From an uncultured Acidobacteriaceae bacterium (GTDB taxonomy: Bacteria; Acidobacteriota; Terriglobia; Terriglobales; Acidobacteriaceae): 37,762 bases of DNA. Of the stretch, positions 31,751 to 37,762 are shown one piece after another. Position 1 is the stretch's first letter; each line of letters opens with the position of its first letter. Made by a program: the position numbers and the translations under genes. The notes beneath the pieces are model-generated. The model ran no database searches. It saw only the letters and a program-made list of their open reading frames with translations, and had not been told where the DNA came from. Where the stretch lies: contig CAIVDV010000010.1 of the NCBI GenBank assembly GCA_903904755.1, forward strand, positions 1 through 37,762, in the 5' to 3' direction.

Positions 31751-34228
31751 CTACCCCCGCACCACATGGCTCCCCGGCGTCACCCCAATCTCCACAAACT
31801 CTCCAACCCGCCGTCCCGCACACACCGCGCCATCCAGCGTAACCGGCCCACTCCGCCCGCCTGCATACAGGCGAACCACCGCCCCGTACCCCGCCGGACA
31901 ATCCAGTTTCAGCTCCAACGCCCCATCCTCCAGCGCCTTCCACTCCACCCCAACCGGGCCAAACTCCGTCACCGCAACCCCCTTCGCCCATCGCAATCCG
32001 CCACACCGTGGCTCAATTACAATCGACCGCGCAGCCACCGGCCCCTCCCGCCGCGCTCCCAGCACATACGCCGTCAAAAACGACCCCGGAACAATCCCGT
32101 AAATATGCGCCTTCGATCCCCCCTGCAAGTCCTCCCACGTCGTCTGCCACGGAGACTCCATCTGCGCCTTCCATCCCGTCCGTATCCGCGACAGTACCTC
32201 GGCATCCCGCTCCGGCTTCTCCATCCCGTACAGCGCATCAAACAGAAAGTAGTGGGACATCACACCCGTCACGTCCTGCGCATGCGCCAGCACAAACCGG
32301 CGCACCGAATCCACGCGCTCCGCCGGCACAATCCCGGCATACAGTGCCATCAGCTCCGCCTGCACCACCGGATGGAATCTCCCATCCACAATCGGCCCCG
32401 GAAACATCTTTCCATTCTGTTGCTCCGCCGTTTTTGAGCCTGGCCCAAACAGCGCACTGTCGTAAGCCCCTTCCCGCGTGTTCCACAGCTCCCGGTTGAA
32501 GTCCCTCCGCAGCTTTTCGGCGCTCGCCGCATAGCTTTCCGCCTTTCCCGCCGCGCCAATCTGCTCTCCCAGCCACGCCGCATCGCACAGCGCCCGGTAC
32601 AACAGCGCATTCAACCCCGCCCCCTCGCACACCTGGTACCGCAGCGGATTGTCCCACACCTCCCACTCCCTTGCCAGCACCAGCCCGCGCCCCGTCCGCT
32701 TGCTCAGGAACCAGCTCAGCAGCCGCGTCAGCGCCGGCCACAGCTCCCGCACCAGCGCCGTATCCATGGAACTCTCAAAGTACTCCCGCAGTTGAATCAC
32801 CCAGTCGCACGAACGGTCTTCCATAATCGCGTGGATATCCCACCGCTCCGAGCAGCTGTGCGCCTTCATCTGTCCGTCCGCCTGCTGCGTCAGCGCAATG
32901 CGCCGCAGCAGTGCCTTCTGCAGCCGGTTGTCCCCCCAGTAGGTCTGCGCTCCATCGTCCGGCCCGCGCATCATCGTGCGCGTGCAATCAAACGCCGGCG
33001 GCGAGTCATCCGTCCACTCCACCCGCTCCCGGTCCGCGCAGTCCACATAGGAATCCTCACTCATCAACTCCAGCGACCGCGCGCAGATGCACCATATCCG
33101 GTTCAGCGCCTCGTCCTCGCACGCAAAGCTCGCCACCCGCTCAAACGGATACCGCACTTCCACCGCCTCCGCCCGCCGCACCACCACCCGCCCTCGCTTC
33201 AGCCGAACAGAAAACTGCTTGAAGGCAAACGTATCTCCCCCCGTCCATCCCTGCACCCCGGCGCGCGCCGTATACGTGGACGCACCGCTCGATTCCCCCT
33301 CCGGCAGCAGGTACGCCGCTTCCAACTCGCTCCCTTCCTCCGCATCAAACTCCAGCTCGTGGTACCCCTGCACAATCTCCGGCAGCTCCAGCACCAGGTC
33401 CTTCTTTTCCTCCAGCGCTATGGGAAAGGAACCCCCTCCCGCGCTCCACTCGCGCCGCTTCTCCATCTGCAGCGGAGTCGTCCGCGGCCACACCGGGAAG
33501 AACTCCGCCCCCCCAACTGCCACAGCCGCCGGCCATCCATCGACCGCAAATCCCGCCGCGCTCAAGTCCAATCCCCTGCGTCCATCAACATGCTCCTGGA
33601 TCGACGCCCACGCCTCCTCCCGCGCACCAAAACCCGGCTCCGCACGCGCCCGCCAGCTTGCATCAGTTGCAATCCTCGCAGCGCCATCCCCCACCGTCAC
33701 CACCGCGGCAAACCCCGGCGCATGGCGCATAATCCGCCCCGTCGGGGCATCACAATGCACCAGCACCGCAATCGTGTTTCTGCCCGCCCTCAGTTGCCCG
33801 CCAATCTCCCGGGTGTCATACTCCGGCCGCTGGTTCTGGAACCGGCTCGGCCCCCGCCCCGCATACACCCCATTCACATACAGCCGGTACCGCGTATAGG
33901 CAAAAATCTGCATCGACGCATGAGCCGGCGCGGCCTCAAGCTCGAACTCACGCACAAAAACCGCGTGCTCGTCCGCCGCCTCCGTCACCGGGCTCCCCGG
34001 CCCCGACGACGCAATCCCAACCGCATTCCCCTCCCGCAGAATCGGAATCCGCCTCGGCTCCGCACACCAGATCATCTGCGCCACCAACTGCCCGCCCCCC
34101 GTGCCCTCCGCTGCCGCCTCCGCCGCCGCACCCGCCGCCAGCACCGCATCCGGCAGAAACACCACCCGCGGCAACGTCACCACCGCGCCTGCGGCAAACC
34201 CCGTCTTCAAAAACACCCTTCGATTCAT
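31751..34228 (-). CDS. Tat-exported GH78-type alpha-L-rhamnosidase
   Basis: An 825-residue protein from ATG 34228 with a twin-arginine signal: NRRVFLKTGF followed by a hydrophobic stretch (AAGAVVTLPRVVFLPDAVLA). Beta-sandwich domains precede an (alpha/alpha)6 barrel. The catalytic region YVDCADRERVEWTDDSP matches the GH78 pattern, with acidic residues serving as general acid/base. Later segments (EMEWPLWLF-like TTWEDLQGGSKAHIYGIVP) match the barrel end. It removes terminal alpha-L-rhamnose from plant or bacterial polymers outside the cytoplasm. It is divergent from the ABC operon, and no sugar-uptake gene adjoins it. Confidence 0.85.
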   Translation of the reverse strand: MNRRVFLKTGFAAGAVVTLPRVVFLPDAVLAAGAAAEAAAEGTGGGQLVAQMIWCAEPRRIPILREGNAVGIASSGPGSPVTEAADEHAVFVREFELEAAPAHASMQIFAYTRYRLYVNGVYAGRGPSRFQNQRPEYDTREIGGQLRAGRNTIAVLVHCDAPTGRIMRHAPGFAAVVTVGDGAARIATDASWRARAEPGFGAREEAWASIQEHVDGRRGLDLSAAGFAVDGWPAAVAVGGAEFFPVWPRTTPLQMEKRREWSAGGGSFPIALEEKKDLVLELPEIVQGYHELEFDAEEGSELEAAYLLPEGESSGASTYTARAGVQGWTGGDTFAFKQFSVRLKRGRVVVRRAEAVEVRYPFERVASFACEDEALNRIWCICARSLELMSEDSYVDCADRERVEWTDDSPPAFDCTRTMMRGPDDGAQTYWGDNRLQKALLRRIALTQQADGQMKAHSCSERWDIHAIMEDRSCDWVIQLREYFESSMDTALVRELWPALTRLLSWFLSKRTGRGLVLAREWEVWDNPLRYQVCEGAGLNALLYRALCDAAWLGEQIGAAGKAESYAASAEKLRRDFNRELWNTREGAYDSALFGPGSKTAEQQNGKMFPGPIVDGRFHPVVQAELMALYAGIVPAERVDSVRRFVLAHAQDVTGVMSHYFLFDALYGMEKPERDAEVLSRIRTGWKAQMESPWQTTWEDLQGGSKAHIYGIVPGSFLTAYVLGARREGPVAARSIVIEPRCGGLRWAKGVAVTEFGPVGVEWKALEDGALELKLDCPAGYGAVVRLYAGGRSGPVTLDGAVCAGRRVGEFVEIGVTPGSHVVRG

Positions 34229-34462
34229 GCTCAATCTCTTCCTCGTCTCTGCACCGGTCCATTTGGTAGACAAGCCGTCCCATCCAAACCACAGCCGCTA
34301 ACCGACACCATACTGCACCCCGCCCCCACCCCTCAATCCGCGCTCGCCCCCCCCCGCAACATCCAGCCCAAAAACCCGGCCCACGAATTCACGGCACAAA
34401 TCCCTCCCATCCTGCGTACCACCATCAGCACTCCCGGGACACTTCCCCGCAGGACAACCCTC

Positions 34463-35362
34463 GTGAACCTCGCAATCCAGCAGGTCGGCAAGCAGTACCG
34501 CGGCGGCAAGGTCGCTCTCTCCAACTTTTCCCTCACCCTCCAACCCGGCGTCCACGGACTCCTCGGACCCAACGGCGCCGGCAAATCCTCCCTCATGAAC
34601 ATCCTCGCCACCCTCACCCGCCCCACCTCAGGCCGCGTCCTCTGGAACGGCATCGACATCGCCCGCGACCCAACCCCGCTACGCCACGTCCTCGGCTACC
34701 TCCCTCAGGATTTCGGCGTCTACCCCAACCTCACCGCCATCGAATTCCTCGAATACCTCGCCGCCGTCAAGGGCCTCGACCGCGCCACTTCCCGCCGCCG
34801 CATCGACGAACTCCTCTCCATCCTCAACCTCCACTCCGCCGCCAAACGCGCCATCGGCGGCTTCTCCGGCGGCATGCGCCAGCGCGTTGGCATCGCCCAG
34901 GCCCTCCTCAACGACCCCCAGCTCCTCATCGTCGACGAGCCCACCGCCGGCCTCGACCCCGAAGAGCGCGTCCGCTTCCGCAACCTCCTCACCGAGCTCC
35001 CCGGCGAGCGCATCGTCATCCTCTCCACCCACATCGTCTCCGACGTTGAGGCCACCGCCTCCCACATCGCCCTCATCGCCAACGGCCTACTCCTTGAATA
35101 CCAGACCCCCGAGGCCCTCGTCGCCGCCGCCTCCGGCCACGTCTGGTCCGCCCTCGTCCCACCTGAAGCCCTCCCCCACCTCCGCCAGCGCCACACCCTC
35201 TGCGGCACCATCCGCCGCGGCAACCTCGTGGAAGTCCGCCTCCTCGCACCCGCTGCGCCAGCCGGCTTCGCCTTCCTTCCCGCCGAGCCAGCCCTTGAAG
35301 ACGCCTACCTTCTCGCCATGGCCCGCACCCGCACGCCCCTGGCTCCAGGAGCCGCCGCATGA
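34463..35362 (+). CDS. ABC transporter ATP-binding protein (ABC-2 type)
   Basis: A 299-residue ATPase. The GTG at 34463 is chosen because AGGACAACC lies just upstream and the domain begins right after (VNLAIQQVGKQYRGGKVAL). The longer frame runs back across the divergent rhamnosidase gene. Walker A is GPNGAGKSS, the signature motif is FSGGMRQRV, Walker B is LLIVDEPTAGLDP and the switch is STHIVS. The C-terminal 80 residues resemble the regulatory tail of drug and lipid exporters. It powers the permease it overlaps (ATGA at 35359-35362). Confidence 0.93.
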   Translation: MNLAIQQVGKQYRGGKVALSNFSLTLQPGVHGLLGPNGAGKSSLMNILATLTRPTSGRVLWNGIDIARDPTPLRHVLGYLPQDFGVYPNLTAIEFLEYLAAVKGLDRATSRRRIDELLSILNLHSAAKRAIGGFSGGMRQRVGIAQALLNDPQLLIVDEPTAGLDPEERVRFRNLLTELPGERIVILSTHIVSDVEATASHIALIANGLLLEYQTPEALVAAASGHVWSALVPPEALPHLRQRHTLCGTIRRGNLVEVRLLAPAAPAGFAFLPAEPALEDAYLLAMARTRTPLAPGAAA

Positions 35363-36927
35363 ACGCCCTCTTCCATCTCATCCGCGCGGACTTCCTTGAG
35401 CGCGTCCGCCGTTACAGCTTCCTCATCACTCTCGCCTTCGCCGTCTATCTCGGCCTCGCCGCCGCCACCGGCCAGGTCTCGCTTCGCCTCGGCGACTACT
35501 CCGGCATCCCCAACTCCGCCTGGGTCGGCGCCGTCATGGCGATGACCATCTCCGTCTTCCTCTCCCTCGTCGGCTTCTATATCGTCTCCAGCTCCGTCCA
35601 GCGCGACACCCAAACCCGCGTCGGCAGCATCCTCGCCGCCACCCCAATGAGCCGCTTCGCCTACACCCTCGCCAAAGCCCTCAGCAACTTCGCCGTCCTC
35701 GCCTCCATGGTTGCCGTCCTCGCCCTGGTCGGGGTCTCCACCGTACTCTTCCGCGCCGCCGCCCCCGTCCAGATCTGGCCGCTCCTCTCCCCCTTCCTCT
35801 TCATCGCTCTGCCCGCCGTGGCCATCGTCGCGGCCGTCGCCGTCTTCTTTGAGACCACCCCCATCCTCCGCACCATCTCCAGCTTCCTCTACTTCTTCCT
35901 CTGGACCTTCTCCCTCGCCTCCGCCTCCCAATCCGGCGCATTCGATCCCCTCGGCATCCACGTCATCTCCGCCAGCATGACTCAAAGCCTCAAAGCCCTC
36001 GACCCTGCCTACCAGGGTGGATTCAGCTTCGGCATCATCGTCGACGACCCCGCGAAGATCGTCCTCCGCCACCCCTTCCTCTGGACCGGCATCCACTGGA
36101 CCGCCTCCGCCATCCTCGGCCGACTCCTGCTCTTCCCCGCCGCCGCCCTCATCGCCCTCACCCCCGCCCTCTGGTTTCACCGCTTCGATCCCTCCCGCAC
36201 GGGCCTCTCCCGCCGGCTCCGGTTCTCCTGCCAGCCCGCCACCCTCAACCCCGAAATCCTCCCCGCCATGGCCATCACCGCCACCCTTCCCCCTGCCATC
36301 GAGCCCGCCCGCCTCACCCTCGCCCGCCCCAATCAGTCCGCGCTCCCCGCCCTCGTCACCCTCATCTTCGGCGAACTCCGCCTCGTCGCTGCACGCCGCA
36401 AGTGGTACATCTACGCCATCGCTGCCGGCCTCACCCTCGCCGGCTTCCTCTCCCCGCTCTCTGCCGCCCAGGGCCTGCTCGCCGCCATCTTTCTGGTGCC
36501 CATGCTCGTCTGGTCCCGCCTCGGCGCGCGCGAAGACCTCTTCGCCACCCGCTCCCTCATCTTTACCGCTCCCCAGGCCAGCCTCCGCCCATTGCTCGCC
36601 GCCTGGGTCGCCGGCGCCGCCCTGCCCATCACCCTCGCCTCCGGAATCCTCCTCCGCCTCGCCCTCGCCGGCAACCTTTCCGCCGCAGCCGCCATCCTCT
36701 CCGGGGCATCCTTCGTCACCGCCCTCGCCCTCGCCCTTGGCGCGCTCAGCCGCACTCCCCGCCTCTTTGAAGGCATCTACATTTTCTGGTGGTACGTCGG
36801 CCCCCTCCAGGGCGAACCCGGCCTCAACTTCGCCGGTCCCCTCTACCCCGCCCTCTGGGCCACCCTCTCCATCGTCCTCATCGCCCTCGCCTGGCTCACC
36901 CGCACACTCCGCCTCCGCCACGCCTGA
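35359..36927 (+). CDS. ABC-2 type permease
   Basis: A 522-residue integral membrane protein with about twelve hydrophobic segments in two blocks, one before and one after a hydrophilic region at about 270-335. The N-terminus (FLERVRRYSFLITLAFAVYL) and SSSVQRDTQTRVGSILAATP match ABC-2 permeases that export drugs, lipids or polysaccharide. The substrate is not readable from sequence. The two blocks may come from the fusion of two six-segment permeases. It is translationally coupled to the ATPase. Confidence 0.88.
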   Translation: MNALFHLIRADFLERVRRYSFLITLAFAVYLGLAAATGQVSLRLGDYSGIPNSAWVGAVMAMTISVFLSLVGFYIVSSSVQRDTQTRVGSILAATPMSRFAYTLAKALSNFAVLASMVAVLALVGVSTVLFRAAAPVQIWPLLSPFLFIALPAVAIVAAVAVFFETTPILRTISSFLYFFLWTFSLASASQSGAFDPLGIHVISASMTQSLKALDPAYQGGFSFGIIVDDPAKIVLRHPFLWTGIHWTASAILGRLLLFPAAALIALTPALWFHRFDPSRTGLSRRLRFSCQPATLNPEILPAMAITATLPPAIEPARLTLARPNQSALPALVTLIFGELRLVAARRKWYIYAIAAGLTLAGFLSPLSAAQGLLAAIFLVPMLVWSRLGAREDLFATRSLIFTAPQASLRPLLAAWVAGAALPITLASGILLRLALAGNLSAAAAILSGASFVTALALALGALSRTPRLFEGIYIFWWYVGPLQGEPGLNFAGPLYPALWATLSIVLIALAWLTRTLRLRHA

Positions 36928-36941
36928 GCAACACCCCCCCG

Positions 36942-37556
36942 TCAGCCCCGCTTCTCCCGCCCCTTCGGCCCCTTCCTCACCCGGTGCCACAGCCGCCACG
37001 GTGCCGAGTGCAGCAACCCCATCTGCTCCGCCTTCAGCGCCGTATACGACCGCTCTACATACCCGTCAAACTCCGGCGGCCAGCCAATCATCGAACGCCG
37101 CTCCTTGAAGTTCCCATCCGCCCACTTCCGCAGCAACGCCTTGTACCCCACCACATGCGTCACAAACTCCAGCAGACACTGCGGCATCTCCTCTTCAATC
37201 ACCAGGTACGCCCGCTCGATAATGATCCTCTCCCGCACGTCGTTCAGCGGCATGAAGATGGTGCGCATCCACAGCACCCACTCCTCCAGCTCCTCATCCC
37301 GAATCGGGTGGCACTTCGTCTTCCCCTGCTTGGCCAGCAACGACTTGTACGCAATATTGCCCGCCTTCGAGGCCACGTACAGCGGCCCGTAAAACTGGTT
37401 CAACCGCCGATTCACCAGCTTCAGCTTGTCCCGCCGGCGCGCCAGCATCCGCGCGCTCAAAAACGTCATCATGTAGCCCACAAACGCAAGCACGATCGTC
37501 ACCATCGTCGCGTTCTGCAGGAAGTTGCTCGGCGTAATTTGCGTAAAATCAGCCAT
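36942..37556 (-). CDS. membrane-anchored hypothetical protein
   Basis: A 204-residue protein from ATG 37556 (MADFTQITPS); an ATG at 37583 would add nine residues. One membrane segment lies near residues 15-38 (MVTIVLAFVGYMMTFLSARML), followed by a basic, helical cytoplasmic domain: NRRLNQFYGPLYVASKAGN, then EELEEWVLWMRTIFMPLNDV, then IIERAYLVIEEEMPQCLLEF. The C-terminus is basic. I do not recognise the family. It is convergent with the ABC permease gene, 14 bases apart. Confidence 0.75.
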   Translation of the reverse strand: MADFTQITPSNFLQNATMVTIVLAFVGYMMTFLSARMLARRRDKLKLVNRRLNQFYGPLYVASKAGNIAYKSLLAKQGKTKCHPIRDEELEEWVLWMRTIFMPLNDVRERIIIERAYLVIEEEMPQCLLEFVTHVVGYKALLRKWADGNFKERRSMIGWPPEFDGYVERSYTALKAEQMGLLHSAPWRLWHRVRKGPKGREKRG

Positions 37557-37686
37557 CACAGGAACGGGCAAGTATACGCTCATCCCCCGCCCACTGCACA
37601 AAAATGGGCCGCCGGGAATCGCTCCCTAACCCGCATTTCTCACCATAGCGTCAGTATCGAGATATAGAAATATTCAAAAAAAGCTG

Positions 37687-37757
37687 GAAAGGCCTTCGAA
37701 TGTGTGTCATAACTGCTTTGTCTAGAAGTAGTTTTTACACCCAGACAGAGGCCTTTC
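37687..37757. repeat. inverted repeat in AT-rich right edge
   Basis: GAAAGGCCT at 37687-37695 and AGGCCTTTC at 37749-37757 are exact inverted copies 53 bases apart. The surrounding 37640-37762 region is far more AT-rich than the rest of the window. An AGAGG at 37747-37751 precedes an ATG at 37760-37762, a possible start of a gene cut off by the window end. Confidence 0.4.
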
Positions 37758-37762
37758 ACATG

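Noticed and set aside
32792-34462. Plus-strand open frame running across the rhamnosidase gene into the ABC ATPase
   Set aside because: The N-terminal 550 codons are Arg/His/Pro-rich shadow of the minus-strand rhamnosidase; the ATPase domain begins only at the GTG at 34463.
1-37762. tRNA, rRNA or CRISPR array
   Set aside because: No TPsiC-loop or anticodon arm pattern, no rRNA core sequence and no regularly spaced 25-40 bp repeats were seen by eye; a tRNAscan/Infernal run would be decisive.

Overview
The window is a GC-rich chromosomal segment with tightly packed genes and strong C/G bias at third codon positions. It has no rRNA, tRNA or CRISPR array that I can see. Gene content suggests a soil-type Acidobacteriota (Terriglobia-like) chromosome: many secreted proteins with signal peptides, GH38 and GH78 glycosidases, an ECF sigma / DUF4252 operon, a b6-type cytochrome complex next to bd-like proteins, and a long-form S-adenosylhomocysteinase. 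This taxonomic reading is inference from gene content and style, not from a marker gene.

Positions 1-8600. After a possible partial gene and a C-rich non-coding stretch come a secreted CHAT-type protease candidate with an overlapping membrane-protein gene (minus strand) and a secreted DinB-fold protein. Next are a secreted alpha/beta-hydrolase fused to a cupin, a membrane diguanylate cyclase broken by an in-frame amber stop, a PfkB sugar kinase, a small membrane protein, a hemolysin III/PAQR protein and a CrcB fluoride channel.

Positions 8600-13400. A four-gene minus-strand respiratory operon runs 12770 to 8647: a bd-like membrane subunit, a Rieske protein, a b6-type cytochrome b, and a CydA-like protein with a C-terminal cytochrome c domain. 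A perfect CRP/FNR-type palindrome (TGTGA-N6-TCACA) sits 76 bp upstream of the first start codon. The preceding orphan gene ends at a clear intrinsic terminator.

Positions 13400-22500. A large secreted GH38 alpha-mannosidase is followed by an L,D-transpeptidase whose signal peptide and catalytic domain are out of frame across a C10 tract, a 38-residue membrane peptide, and a very long secreted protein of unknown function. Then comes a two-gene overlapping pair: a 256-residue protein and a PIN-domain protein.

Positions 22500-31600. Here are a Y-family DNA polymerase, and a Fic AMP-transferase candidate whose promoter is flanked by 12-bp tandem repeats. An ECF sigma / membrane anti-sigma-like / DUF4252 / DUF4252-like operon follows, then GluQ-RS, an intergenic region with a dispersed repeat and a folded 109-nt element, S-adenosylhomocysteinase and GreB.

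Positions 31600-37762. A Tat-exported GH78 alpha-L-rhamnosidase is divergent from an ABC-2 ATPase/permease pair. A membrane-anchored orphan protein follows, and the window ends in an AT-rich stretch with an inverted repeat and a possible new start codon. The features most worth a second look are the bd-like/bc cluster with its operator, the secreted CHAT pair, the Fic repeats, the structured intergenic element and the two broken genes.
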